This document shows, piece by piece, positions 45,339-54,829 of a stretch of DNA of 64,000 bases. The position numbers and the translations under genes were made by a program. The notes beneath the pieces were generated by a model. It ran no database searches. It saw nothing but the letters and a program-made list of their open reading frames with translations, and was not told where the DNA came from. Each line of letters opens with the position of its first letter. The first letter of the stretch is position 1. The DNA comes from Verrucomicrobiia bacterium. GTDB taxonomy: Bacteria; Verrucomicrobiota; Verrucomicrobiia; Verrucomicrobiales; Akkermansiaceae. Where the stretch lies: NCBI GenBank assembly GCA_030432565.1, contig JAUIGV010000020.1, positions 1-64,000 of the forward strand. Direction: 5' to 3'.

Positions 45339-46217
45339 ATGAATCGCCGCCATTTTACTCTCATGAGTTCGCTCACCCTGGCTTCCGGATCTGCTCTCAA
45401 GGGGGCCGAAGCAGAGCCGACTGAAGTTCTTTCGCTCGGTCTACTGACGGACGTCCATTATGCTGACAAAAAAACCTGGGGTTCCCGGGCCTACCGCGAC
45501 AGTCTTTTGAAGGGCAAGGAAGCAGCCGAATTCTTCAATGAAAAGAAGCCGGCAGCCATGGTGTGTCTTGGAGATCTTATTGATGCCGCCCCCTCGGTGG
45601 AGACCGAAATTTCCTATCTCACTGCAATTTGCAAGGTTCTAGATGTCGCCGGAATTCCAAGGCATCACGTCCTCGGAAATCACTGTGTCGCGACTCTCAA
45701 CAAGGAGGAGTTTTTCAAGAACGCGGGATCGGCGAACAAAGAAGGTCACTACTCGTTTGATCTCAAGGGAAACCATTTTGTGGTTTTGGATGCTTGTTAC
45801 AATTCAAGAATGGAGCCCTATGGCCGCAACAACTTTGTTTGGCACGATTCCAATATGACTCCGGAGGAGATTGCGTGGCTTAAAAAGGATCTTGCGGAGA
45901 CCAAACTTCCCACTGTGGTTTTCACCCACCAGCGTCTCGATGTGGACCGGCCCAACAAGTATGCCATTAAGCAGTCGGTTGAAGTACGAAAGATTCTTGA
46001 GGACTCCGGGCGTGTTCGCGTGGTCTTTCAGGGGCATAGTCACAAAAACGAACTGGAGGAAGTGAATGGAATTCCTTACTGCACCCTCGCCGCCATGGTG
46101 GAGGGCGAGGGCATCGAGAGTAATTCGTATTCATTGTTACGATTCCTCGATGACGGCTCGATCAAGCTGGAAGGATACCGTCGCCAGAAGAACCAAAGCT
46201 TTTCCAGGAAGGGATGA
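45339..46217 (+). CDS. Exported calcineurin-like metallophosphoesterase
   Basis: A 292-residue protein. The short N terminus (MNRRHFTLMSSLTLASGSAL) resembles a Tat signal. Metallophosphoesterase motifs are complete: LLTDVHYAD (D-x-H), CLGDLIDA (GD), HVLGNHC (GNH), FTHQRL (H) and QGHSHKNE (GHxH). It would hydrolyse phosphomono- or diesters outside the cytoplasm. ATG 45339 gives the signal sequence; earlier codons lie in the terminator. The stop overlaps the SGNH hydrolase start (ATGA). Confidence 0.88.
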   Translation: MNRRHFTLMSSLTLASGSALKGAEAEPTEVLSLGLLTDVHYADKKTWGSRAYRDSLLKGKEAAEFFNEKKPAAMVCLGDLIDAAPSVETEISYLTAICKVLDVAGIPRHHVLGNHCVATLNKEEFFKNAGSANKEGHYSFDLKGNHFVVLDACYNSRMEPYGRNNFVWHDSNMTPEEIAWLKKDLAETKLPTVVFTHQRLDVDRPNKYAIKQSVEVRKILEDSGRVRVVFQGHSHKNELEEVNGIPYCTLAAMVEGEGIESNSYSLLRFLDDGSIKLEGYRRQKNQSFSRKG

Positions 46218-46858
46218 GAGTTCTTACGATTCTTGCTCTGACCATTTCCTGTCTTCTGTCCGCTCCGGAGAAATGGGAGAAGGATATTGCGAAGTTTGAA
46301 GCAGCCGCGAGGGCAAAGCCCTGGCCAAAGGGCGGTCTTCTCTTCGTGGGCTCATCGAGTATCCGAATGTGGGACTTGAAGAAATTTTTTCCGGATCGCG
46401 TGATCCTTAACCATGGATTCGGCGGATCGGAACTGGAGGATTCTCTTCACTTCGCGGATCGTATCATCATTCCCCACGCTCCCAGGATCGTTTTTCTTTA
46501 CGCCGGTGACAATGACATCAACAAGGGAAAGACCGCCGAGAGAGTGGTGGAGGATTATCGTGATTTCGTGAAGAAGCTTCACAGATCTCTTCCGAAAACC
46601 CGAATCGTTTTTTTGCCGATCAAGCCAAGCCTATCCCGCTGGGAAAAGTGGCCGGAGATGGAGAAAGCCAACCTCACCATTCAGGCTATTTCTGCGAACG
46701 ATCCGTTGCTTGACTACCTGGATACGTCCACTCCCATGTTGGGAGCAGACGGAAAACCAATGCCCGATCTCTTTAAGAAAGACGGCCTTCATCTGAACGA
46801 CAAAGGCTATCAGATCTGGACCATGGTGGTAAAGAAATGGCTCAAGGCGATTGAGTGA
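46214..46858 (+). CDS. Secreted SGNH/GDSL-type hydrolase
   Basis: A 214-residue exported esterase-like protein. Block I FVGSSSIRMWD contains the nucleophile Ser, block II is GFGGSELED, block III YAGDNDI, and block V DGLHLNDKGY has Asp and His. Coupled to the upstream phosphoesterase by a 4-nt overlap. It ends convergently with the second CotH gene (17-nt overlap of coding ends). Substrate unknown; such proteins often deacetylate glycans or lipids. Confidence 0.88.
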   Translation: MRVLTILALTISCLLSAPEKWEKDIAKFEAAARAKPWPKGGLLFVGSSSIRMWDLKKFFPDRVILNHGFGGSELEDSLHFADRIIIPHAPRIVFLYAGDNDINKGKTAERVVEDYRDFVKKLHRSLPKTRIVFLPIKPSLSRWEKWPEMEKANLTIQAISANDPLLDYLDTSTPMLGADGKPMPDLFKKDGLHLNDKGYQIWTMVVKKWLKAIE

Positions 46859-49800
46859 CCTTCACGCGAATGAATTCGCGGGTCGTCACAGCACTATCCG
46901 AGAGCGAACGATAGGTTACGGTGTCAGTGCGGTCACCGTTTGGAAGAGAAGAGACGAACTCGGTTTGGACAGTGTCCCAATCGACGAGATTGCTGGAAGC
47001 TTCCACCGCGATGACGATATCTTCTGCAGCGGAGTTGCGGCGGAAGGTAATGGTCAGATTTTCCACAGCAGGATCTCCGAAGAATCCGGAGCCGAGGAGA
47101 ATGGCAGATTCCGGACTTGGACCGGCGTCGCCATTGACGGAACCAAAGGCGTATTCGAGGAGCGCGCCAAGCCCGTCGCCGTCGTTGTCGGCACCGGGAT
47201 CTCCGGTGAAAGTCTGGCCGTCGCTGCCACCCGGTGAGCCGCCCGGGAAAAAGCTTGAGCGCCAGCTGGCGGGATCACCATGAGCGGGTGAGGTTAACGG
47301 AGAGATCAAGACCAGGGTGGCTCCGGATCCGTCCGGGGCGGTTGGCCACGGGGGGACATCAAGATAGGTGAAGCGCTGGATTTCGACTGTTCCGGTAGCG
47401 TCGATGATCGCCAATTCCTCGCCGCCGTTATTCAGGCTTCCGGCGAAGACGCCCGGAGCAATCAGAATTCCAGCAGTATCGTAGTCGGCTGCGAACCCGG
47501 CCTGGTCTTTCACGATGACAATGCGTTGCCTCGCCGCGAGCGTGGTACCAGCCGGGAAGGTGTAGGTTATGCCGGTGAAGGAAACGTCGGTGAGGTCGAT
47601 GGCGCTGCCGGAAATGTTCATCAATTCGAGCCACTCTTTGGTGTCATCGATTCCTGCCGGGTTGTAGTTGATTTCCGAAACGACCAAATTGCTTGGCGAA
47701 GCGGGGATTCCCACGATGAAATCAGCCTCGGTGAGGGCCGACCATTCGCCGCCACTGAAAGAGCGGGCCTTGACAGTGCCGGTCCGGGTCAGGGTGACAT
47801 CGGATGCTCCGGGGTTCGGCTTGATGCCGCGCACCCGCAGATCGACACCGAGGTCACTGCTCCCGGTGGAGGATTGGTGAACCTCGACAGCGATGACATT
47901 GACCCCTTCCAGAAGGTCGCCAGGGGAAAGGACAAGGGTGCTGAGTGGCACGATTTCATCTTCCGGGCTGGCGCTGCTTGCGAGAGTGCTGAAAGTCACC
48001 ACGCCGTCCGCCAAATTGCTTCGGTCGATCTCTCTTCCGTTGAGATAAACAATGGCGCCGTCATCGCGAATGAGATCAAAGGTGAGTTCCGTGTAGTCGG
48101 CTGCGCCGGTCACAGTGAATTCCTTGCGGAAGTAAGTCGTGATGTTTCGCGGAGTGCTCGCCGGGCCCACGGTGGTGTTGATGTTGATACCGCCGACCGA
48201 TCCGTATCCCAGCATGGCTTGGCCGGTTCCCCAGCCATTGTCGTTGTAGTCCGGATGCTTCCAGTCGGTGGAATTGTAGGCTCCGTTGCCAACGACCACG
48301 TTGCTGCCGCTTTGGGCGACTCCGTTGTCAAGGAAGCGCCAGCCGTTTGCCTCAAAGTCGAGGAAGGTCTCCGCGAGAACTCCGCCGGTGAGCATGCCGG
48401 CGCTTGGGTTGATCCCTCCGCCGGTGAGTCGAGGGTCGCTGCCATCGGTGGTGTAATAAATGTTCCCTTCCGGGGCTGTGACCGCGAGATCGAAGCCGTT
48501 GGGAACAATTCCTCCATGCTGCGAATAAATCGGCGGATCAAGGGAAGGGTAGAGATTGCGGGCGCGCAGCTCACGGATGATGGAGCGGCTGTCGCTTTCA
48601 TCGTGGAGGATGGGAATGTAGTGATTGGTGATGACATCACGTTCAACCGCCCAATGCTGCTCGCGGGTAAAGTAGATGGGATCATTGATGGTTGGCGGGT
48701 AATAATCGGCATCAATGTTGTTCGAACTTGAGGCAGTATTTCCATAAGGCGTGTTGTCCTGGGTGTCTCCCCAGCGGGCGGATTCCGCAACGATCGCCTT
48801 ATCAATCTCATCGGCGAGTTTCAGGTATCGCGCGATGGATTCGCTCTCACTAAGCGCGCCGCCATTGAACATGTGCTTGTGAACGCGGTCGGCGAAAAGA
48901 AGGCGGAATTCATCATTCAGGCGCAGGCGCTGGAAAGGTGCTCCCGAACCCGAGCCGCTGTTGTAACGATTCCAGCTAAACTTATCCAAGGCGATTTCCT
49001 GATCCCAAACCTGGAAACGGAACCTGCCGTCCCCGCTGATTTCGTTGACTGCGGCGTAGCCGTTCTTGGTCGGCCAGTCTTCCGCATCCGCGTAAAAGTG
49101 GAGAAACATGTAGTCGATGTAGTTTTCCAGATCGAGGTAGTCCTTCACCTGTTCGTAAACGCCATTATCAGTGATGTTGCTGTTGAGCAGACTGGTCATG
49201 GCATTCCAGCGGGGACCGGCTTCGCTCACGACGTGGTCCTTGTTCACCCTCCAGTCTTCTTCTCTTCCTCCGAGATGCTCGGCATACCAATCGTCTTCGA
49301 TTCGCTCGGTCAAATCGTGGACGCCAAAGTAGAGTCCGTTGTAGTAGAGGTGAACAAATCGACCGTGCCCGCTGGCGTGGCCCATATCGGTCATACTCTC
49401 CTTCATCCAGACATCACGGGTGTATTGCGAATCATTCGGGCGGTAGCGTCCGCTGCTCCATGTGTTCAGGGCCCAGGAGTCGGTGAAGCAGGCGCGAAGC
49501 ACGAGCTTGTTGAAAGTTTCAACCTCCGAGTCTTCGAAGAGCGGATAGTTCAGCTTGGGAATGCCAACCGCTGAACTAAAGGTGAGACGCATCGAGTGCT
49601 TCTGCATCCGGAATGGGGTCCGGCTGGAATTTCCCTGGGTTTCGATCTTACAATCCTCCTGGAATCCAGTGGTGCCATCCGGGAAAATATACTCGATCGA
49701 GCATTCCCGCTCGAATCGGCCTCTTGGGTTGGTGAGGACGCCGCCACTTCCACCGGTGATGTCTTCCTGCCTCATCGAGAGAGCTACCGTCGGGATATCG

Positions 49801-51956
49801 AGCAAGGCTTCTTGCACTGTGTAGATTCCCAGGCCGTTGGTATTATTCACCACGCGCGGATCCATCTCGTAGTCCGAAGCGACATTCTGCCCGACCTGGC
49901 TGTCGAAGCCCCAATCCGAAGGCCATCCGGGTGGGTCGGTGGGCTGCTGCACCACGTCCTCGATAAAAATGTAAGTGTGCGTGTCCACGTTGGTGGGAAG
50001 CCAGTTGCTAAAGGTGGCAAGTGCACGTACGGTGCTTGTCGTACTAATCGTGATCGGCCCGGAGTAGATGGTTCCCGAGGTCGGTGTTGGAGGCGTGCCG
50101 TCCAGAGTGTAGCGAATGGTGGCACCGGGCGTGTCCGAGGTGATCACCAATTGAAAGGGGTCGCTGTAAAAGCCACGGTCCGTCAAAAAGTTGGTGTCCT
50201 TGACGACACCGGGAAATGCCGAGGCACTGTTGATGGCACCCGGTGTGGTGCTTTGGAAGAAGACCGGCTGACCTCCGGCTGAAGGAATTCCATAGGAGGT
50301 ATCGGTAAATTGTTCAGGGAAAGTAGGCGAGAAGCTGTCGTCCACCGTGGTCCCGTTTGGCCGGACGATGGCGAGGTATTCACCTCCCGCGCTCAGGCTG
50401 AAATTCGTGTGGGCCTTGCCGTCGGGATCCACGGTGTTCTCGCCGGAGGCAAAGACGACGAGATAACCCTGCGCCGGGATGGTCACATTGGGAAAGTTCC
50501 ACTTGGTGGGATTCCCGATGCTATCGGTGAGATAATAGCCATCAAGATTGACCGTTTGATTGTTGGGATTGTAAATCTCAATCCAGTCTTCCCGGCGGCC
50601 AAAACCGTCTTGGATATCGGTGACATTACGGGTCAGGATCTCATTGAGCCGCAAGGGGAGAAGGGTATTTGGAAAGTCACTCGTGTTCGTGGGATCGGTG
50701 CCCTCGCTGAGTTCCAGAGCGTCGTTGAAACCATCGCCGTCGGTGTCGGCGAGTTTCGGATCAGTGACAAACCCACCGGCGCCCGAAAGTTCGTCGGCAT
50801 CGCCCAGGCCTTCTCCGTCGGTGTCTGCGAGAAGCGGATTGGTTCCAAAGGTCTCAACTTCCTCCCCGTCGTTCAGGGTGTCGCCGTCGGTATCCGTGAG
50901 AGTGGGATTGGTTCCCGCCGTCTGCTCTTCGATGTTGCTGAGGCTGTCACTGTCGCCGTCATCACCACCCGATACGGTGGTGAGAGCCGGGAAGTAAATG
51001 AGTTCCCAGTCATCGTCCAGTCCGTCGTTGTCCGAATCATTCACGACCTCGATATTGAAGACTTCCTCGTAGAAGGCCCCGGCCGCATCTGTCGTTCTGA
51101 CCCTGAGACTCAGGATGGCGCCGCCTGCCAGGGCGGTCAGATCGCGGTCGATCCGCAAGGTGTTTCCGTCGATCTCGAAGAGTCCGTTGTCGGTGCTGCC
51201 TGCCCCTTCTTCAAGGGAATAGGTAAAGGTATCGCCCGGGGTGGGGTCGGTCGTGGTAAAGGTGCCGACCGCCGAACCAATTGTTGCGGTCTTGGCAACA
51301 ACGAGGCTGGAGAGAGCGAGATCGTTTGGTCCATCGGTGGCGACCGGTTCGCCGATCTCCAGTCCGTTTACGAAGACATTGTGGGAGGAGCTCGGATTGG
51401 TGACCGAGACGATGCCATTGATGGTCACCGCGCCGCTTCCGTCGGTTGTCACGTTCAGCGTGATGACATTGTCTGCCAGCGTGGCAGGTCGGCTCGTGAA
51501 GGTCAGACGTTGCGTTGCCGAGCCACCTCCGCTCCAGTCGGCGGCCCGGCCTCCGGTTGAGCTGACATCGTAACCCCAGATCTTGACGGGATACTCCGCA
51601 TTGGGTTGCAGACCGGTAAAGGCCAGCCGGAGTCCGCTGCCGGGATTGGTTGAAAAGCTGCCGTTCGCAAAGAGAAAGTCCCGCCACATCGAAGCCTCGC
51701 CACCACCGCCGTTATTACTACCCCGATCCCGATCGTCGAGTGTGATGCTGCCGATGGCATCAACATCGAGGCTCACTCCGCCCGTGAAGTTCTTGGACCA
51801 TGAGTCACCGAGGTCGGAGTCGCTGGAAGCCAGCGATTGCCACCCGCTTTGGGTTGTTCTGTTGGGATCAAAGTCGATCCGCAGAGTCTGTGCTGCGAGC
51901 GGGAGGGAAAGCGCTCCAAGCGCCAGGGATTTGAGAATGAAGGTGTGCACGTTCAT
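46842..51956 (-). CDS. Giant secreted CotH-kinase/lamin-tail protein with TSP3-type repeats
   Basis: At 1704 residues, the longest complete gene here. Order: signal peptide (1-22); a beta-rich N-terminal domain (to about 200); a cadherin-like segment (about 210-300); four Asp-rich TSP3-like repeats (about 303-430, DSDNDGLDDDWEL, DTDGDTLNDGEE, DTDGEGLGDADE, DTDGDGFNDALE); lamin-tail domain (about 432-560, EDWIEIYNPNNQTVNLDGYY); chitobiase-like Ig (IRYTLDGTPPTPTSGTIYSG); CotH domain (about 740-1180, with CKIETQGNSSRTPFRMQKHS and FQVWDQEIALDKF); YYTTDGSDPRLTGGG; LIRDDGAIVYLNGREIDRS; a second lamin-tail domain from about 1422; and a C-terminal module with DNDGDGLGALLEYAFG and VEASSNLVDWDTV. The C-terminal half is clearly paralogous to the protein at 26929-30825. 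Confidence 0.88.
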   Translation of the reverse strand: MNVHTFILKSLALGALSLPLAAQTLRIDFDPNRTTQSGWQSLASSDSDLGDSWSKNFTGGVSLDVDAIGSITLDDRDRGSNNGGGGEASMWRDFLFANGSFSTNPGSGLRLAFTGLQPNAEYPVKIWGYDVSSTGGRAADWSGGGSATQRLTFTSRPATLADNVITLNVTTDGSGAVTINGIVSVTNPSSSHNVFVNGLEIGEPVATDGPNDLALSSLVVAKTATIGSAVGTFTTTDPTPGDTFTYSLEEGAGSTDNGLFEIDGNTLRIDRDLTALAGGAILSLRVRTTDAAGAFYEEVFNIEVVNDSDNDGLDDDWELIYFPALTTVSGGDDGDSDSLSNIEEQTAGTNPTLTDTDGDTLNDGEEVETFGTNPLLADTDGEGLGDADELSGAGGFVTDPKLADTDGDGFNDALELSEGTDPTNTSDFPNTLLPLRLNEILTRNVTDIQDGFGRREDWIEIYNPNNQTVNLDGYYLTDSIGNPTKWNFPNVTIPAQGYLVVFASGENTVDPDGKAHTNFSLSAGGEYLAIVRPNGTTVDDSFSPTFPEQFTDTSYGIPSAGGQPVFFQSTTPGAINSASAFPGVVKDTNFLTDRGFYSDPFQLVITSDTPGATIRYTLDGTPPTPTSGTIYSGPITISTTSTVRALATFSNWLPTNVDTHTYIFIEDVVQQPTDPPGWPSDWGFDSQVGQNVASDYEMDPRVVNNTNGLGIYTVQEALLDIPTVALSMRQEDITGGSGGVLTNPRGRFERECSIEYIFPDGTTGFQEDCKIETQGNSSRTPFRMQKHSMRLTFSSAVGIPKLNYPLFEDSEVETFNKLVLRACFTDSWALNTWSSGRYRPNDSQYTRDVWMKESMTDMGHASGHGRFVHLYYNGLYFGVHDLTERIEDDWYAEHLGGREEDWRVNKDHVVSEAGPRWNAMTSLLNSNITDNGVYEQVKDYLDLENYIDYMFLHFYADAEDWPTKNGYAAVNEISGDGRFRFQVWDQEIALDKFSWNRYNSGSGSGAPFQRLRLNDEFRLLFADRVHKHMFNGGALSESESIARYLKLADEIDKAIVAESARWGDTQDNTPYGNTASSSNNIDADYYPPTINDPIYFTREQHWAVERDVITNHYIPILHDESDSRSIIRELRARNLYPSLDPPIYSQHGGIVPNGFDLAVTAPEGNIYYTTDGSDPRLTGGGINPSAGMLTGGVLAETFLDFEANGWRFLDNGVAQSGSNVVVGNGAYNSTDWKHPDYNDNGWGTGQAMLGYGSVGGININTTVGPASTPRNITTYFRKEFTVTGAADYTELTFDLIRDDGAIVYLNGREIDRSNLADGVVTFSTLASSASPEDEIVPLSTLVLSPGDLLEGVNVIAVEVHQSSTGSSDLGVDLRVRGIKPNPGASDVTLTRTGTVKARSFSGGEWSALTEADFIVGIPASPSNLVVSEINYNPAGIDDTKEWLELMNISGSAIDLTDVSFTGITYTFPAGTTLAARQRIVIVKDQAGFAADYDTAGILIAPGVFAGSLNNGGEELAIIDATGTVEIQRFTYLDVPPWPTAPDGSGATLVLISPLTSPAHGDPASWRSSFFPGGSPGGSDGQTFTGDPGADNDGDGLGALLEYAFGSVNGDAGPSPESAILLGSGFFGDPAVENLTITFRRNSAAEDIVIAVEASSNLVDWDTVQTEFVSSLPNGDRTDTVTYRSLSDSAVTTREFIRVKVTQSP

Positions 51957-52283
51957 CGGATCCGGAAAACTAGTCCTTTCAGCCCTTCATTCAACACCTA
52001 AGTCAGCGCTTCAAGAGGTGGGCGTTCTTCGGGCAATCGAGGCTCCGGGTCCACTGCGTTTTCGGCAGGCGGGTGGTTTGGAAAACATCGCAAAGCGTTG
52101 AAGGAGGGTGGTGGGCCGCTGCTCATCGGGAGTACAGCGGCCGGCCCCAGGCTTCTTTCATTGCGGGCCGGGATTTGTCCTCCGCATAATGACTCGCTCC
52201 TGGATAGAGCCCAGCTCGATTTCCATCTTAACTTCACTAGGCAGTTCTGGTCATGGATTGGAAGATTTTGAGCTACTCCAATC
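51957..52283. other. Intergenic region
   Basis: About 330 nt upstream of the giant CotH gene. The part near 51960-52000 probably holds the CotH promoter. The remainder is GC-rich and open in several frames on both strands, but no family is recognisable. No repeat or RNA structure was seen. Confidence 0.35.
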
Positions 52284-52820
52284 ATGTTTCCTGCGAGAGA
52301 TGCCTCTATCGATCAATCGGTCGGGAGCGTGGCAATATCTACTTTCGCCAGGTGCCCTTGGTGGGAGATGACTGCATTCGTGTCATGGGTGACCCCGTGG
52401 TTTGCATTCGGGATATTTGGCCTACTTGGCGTATTTGGCCAGATCTCGCCAGAGACGATGACCGGCGGTATCCGGACCTTCTTATCAATCTGGCTTTTAC
52501 TTTGGTTTGTCGGAGGTGCATTCTTAGTACGGTCGGGCTTTCTTCGAGCCTTTTCGCGACTTGAAGTTCTGGCAGACACTTCTGGTATTTCACTTCGGCG
52601 AACTTTCCCGTTCGGATCTACCTTTCGGAAGTATCCTTGGCACCGAATTCCATACGTCCCGGAATACCGGCAAGATGGTCGGTTGTACGGCAGTGTCGTG
52701 ATGTGTGCGGACAAGCGGTTGATTACGATTGATGAAAGGCTGCCGAACCGTGTCGCGGCTTCGGTGGCTGATGCATTGGGATCAGTTTTCCCCACCGAAG
52801 AATCATCCGGTGACGATTGA
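52284..52820 (+). CDS. Hypothetical membrane protein
   Basis: A protein of up to 178 residues; ATG 52368 (MTAFVSWVTP) would give a cleaner start directly before the first helix. Two hydrophobic helices (about 32-50, FVSWVTPWFAFGIFGLLGVF, and 66-83, FLSIWLLLWFVGGAFLV) are followed by a soluble beta-rich domain (LEVLADTSGISLRRTFPFGS, LYGSVVMCADKRLITIDERL), the layout of small PH-like membrane proteins. No family identified. It stands alone. Confidence 0.55.
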   Translation: MFPARDASIDQSVGSVAISTFARCPWWEMTAFVSWVTPWFAFGIFGLLGVFGQISPETMTGGIRTFLSIWLLLWFVGGAFLVRSGFLRAFSRLEVLADTSGISLRRTFPFGSTFRKYPWHRIPYVPEYRQDGRLYGSVVMCADKRLITIDERLPNRVAASVADALGSVFPTEESSGDD

Positions 52821-53141
52821 CTTTTACCTTGATTGGGTCGCCAGCAGGTTGAGGTATCAAGTGACTTCGTGATCGACGTTCGCAGAGTTGGGAATTGTGT
52901 TCGACCCGGCATTAACGATGTGCCCGGGTCGGCCGCACAGATTCTGCAGCCGAACGCAGCAGTGTTACCTCCGATACCGGGTGGGCTAATGGTGATCTGC
53001 AGGTATCGCGTAATTTAAAGGCGACCTGACCTGCCAGGGAATAAGGAGATTGATCTGCGGGCATAGGCTGGGAGGATCAAAGTCAAATACACCGTCACGC
53101 TGCGCTAGGCACATGTCCGTGCCCACGAGTTGCGCAGCCCG
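52821..53141. other. Intergenic region
   Basis: About 320 nt with no supported gene. Short open frames exist on both strands but show no domains, signal peptide or coding pattern. It leads into a possible porin remnant. Confidence 0.35.
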
Positions 53142-53378
53142 GTTCAATTCGGCCAGGCAACCCGGGTGGATTTCCCTGACAAACTTTCAACGGTCGTTTC
53201 TGGTGTGACCGATGCCCACTTGTCAGACGATATCTTTCTGGAGTATACCCGAATCATCAACCCTAACACCTGCCTGACAGGAGGAGTCAGCATTTCCTTT
53301 CCCGGCGAGGGCATCAAGTCCGCCGCCGGGGGGAACGCACCCAACTGGTCAGGAGCATTCCTCAATGTCGTTATCAAC
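53142..53378 (+). pseudogene. Possible C-terminal remnant of an outer-membrane barrel
   Basis: One plus-strand frame reads DKLSTVVSGVTDAHLSDDIF, LEYTRIINPNTCLTGGVSIS, FPGEGIKSAAGGNAPNWSG and AFLNVVINYW. The alternating strands and aromatic ending resemble the last hairpins of an outer-membrane barrel. There is no start codon with a signal peptide and the frame runs into the next gene out of phase with it. Read as a truncated relic; a chance open frame is not excluded. Confidence 0.4.
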
Positions 53379-54696
53379 TACTGGACTCACCTTCGTGACG
53401 GGAGGCTTGGCTGTCCTCGCCTTCATTTCCCCGGCCCAGGCGGAGAAACCGGCCGCCCCCAGCGCGGCGCAGTCCGATCCTGTGGCACTCGGTTGGATGC
53501 GGGGCTTCCCGCCGCCTCCGGACAAGCTCATCATGCAGCCGGATTCCGACTTCTTCAGTTTTCCGAAGATGCGATGGACTGTTTGCCACATCCGGGAATT
53601 GATGCCCACCAAGGAGGTCAGCCGCGGGATCGGGGCACCTGTTCCGATAACATATGACTTGGATGAAGGCATCGCAAAAGTGACCTTCAAGCCGATCGGG
53701 GGTGAGAGGCCCATGACCTGGAATCAGTCGCTGTCGGCCAATTACACGGATGGAATCCTCGTTCTTCACAAGGGCCGGATCGTGCATGAGAAATATTTCG
53801 GCGCCCTTGTTGAGGCCGGGAAGCACGCCGCCATGTCGATGACGAAATCCATGACCGGGCTCCTGGCCGAGATTCTGGTCGCCGAGGGAACACTCGATGA
53901 GACCGCCAGGGTCGATACGATTGTGCCCGAGCTCAAGGCGAGTGCATTTGGGAGCGCCACCGTGCGGCAGGTCATGGACATGACCACAGCCCTCGACTAC
54001 AGCGAGGATTACTCTGATCCGGATGCCGATATCTGGATCTACTCGAAGGCGGCCAGCCCGCTGCCCAAGCCTGCGGATTATGAGGGGCCGAACGGGTATT
54101 GCGAATACCTGCAAACGGTCAAACAGGAGGGCGTCCATGGAGAGGCTTTCGGATACAAGACGGTCAACAGCGATGCCCTCGGGTGGATTGTTGCCCGCAG
54201 CACTGGAAAAGATATTGCCCATCTTTTGTCAGAACGCATCTGGACGAAAATCGGTGCCGAGCAGGACGGATACATGACCGTTGATGCCAAGGGAACTCCC
54301 TTTGCCGGAGGCGGACTGAGTGCCGGCCTGCGTGATCTGGGGCGCATCGGGCAGCTGATGCTCAACGGTGGGGAACTGGACGGGAAGCGCCTCTTCCCTG
54401 CAAAGGTCGTCGACAACATTCGCTCCGGTGGAGACAAAACGGCCTTTGCAAAGGCGGGCTACAAGACGCTGCCCGGCGGAAGCTACCGCAGCATGTGGTG
54501 GATTTTCCACAATGACCACGGTGCTTATGCCGCCCGCGGAGTCCATGGGCAGACGATCTATATCGACCCCACGGCCGAAATGGTCATCGTTCGGTTCTCC
54601 TCCCACCCCCAGGCAAAAAACGGCTCCATCGACCCGACTTCGCTGCCCGCCTACCAGGCCTTGGCCGAGTATCTCATTGCCAAAGACAAGAACTGA
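53365..54696 (+). CDS. Secreted serine hydrolase, class C beta-lactamase-like
   Basis: A 443-residue exported protein (signal peptide about 1-26, ending SPAQA). The SxxK motif is SMTKS with Ser158 and Lys161. A Tyr-containing TALDYSEDYSD probably supplies the second motif, and HGQTIYIDP replaces the KTG box of true beta-lactamases. GGLSAGLRDLGRIGQLML is typical of the family, closest in feel to 6-aminohexanoate-dimer hydrolase-type esterases. A peptidase or esterase role is more likely than antibiotic resistance. Confidence 0.88.
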   Translation: MSLSTTGLTFVTGGLAVLAFISPAQAEKPAAPSAAQSDPVALGWMRGFPPPPDKLIMQPDSDFFSFPKMRWTVCHIRELMPTKEVSRGIGAPVPITYDLDEGIAKVTFKPIGGERPMTWNQSLSANYTDGILVLHKGRIVHEKYFGALVEAGKHAAMSMTKSMTGLLAEILVAEGTLDETARVDTIVPELKASAFGSATVRQVMDMTTALDYSEDYSDPDADIWIYSKAASPLPKPADYEGPNGYCEYLQTVKQEGVHGEAFGYKTVNSDALGWIVARSTGKDIAHLLSERIWTKIGAEQDGYMTVDAKGTPFAGGGLSAGLRDLGRIGQLMLNGGELDGKRLFPAKVVDNIRSGGDKTAFAKAGYKTLPGGSYRSMWWIFHNDHGAYAARGVHGQTIYIDPTAEMVIVRFSSHPQAKNGSIDPTSLPAYQALAEYLIAKDKN

Positions 54697-54829
54697 AAGG
54701 GGTGACCAAGACGTGGCATATCAACGCGTCGCGAGCGTGAGTGCGCTCGGATTTCGGCCAAGAAAAACTTCGCCATGATTTGATTTTCGTTTCATACAGG
54801 ATTCACGTTTTTATCGTATCGATGCCTTT

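Noticed and set aside
47526-51560. Long plus-strand frames of about 400 codons opposite the giant CotH gene
   Set aside because: They mirror the codon pattern of the CotH gene, lack signal peptides or domains, and are interrupted where its repeats change.
53101-53170. CCGGTTCAATTCGG-like stretch suggesting a tRNA end or attachment site
   Set aside because: No cloverleaf can be formed upstream and no integrase or repeat is nearby.
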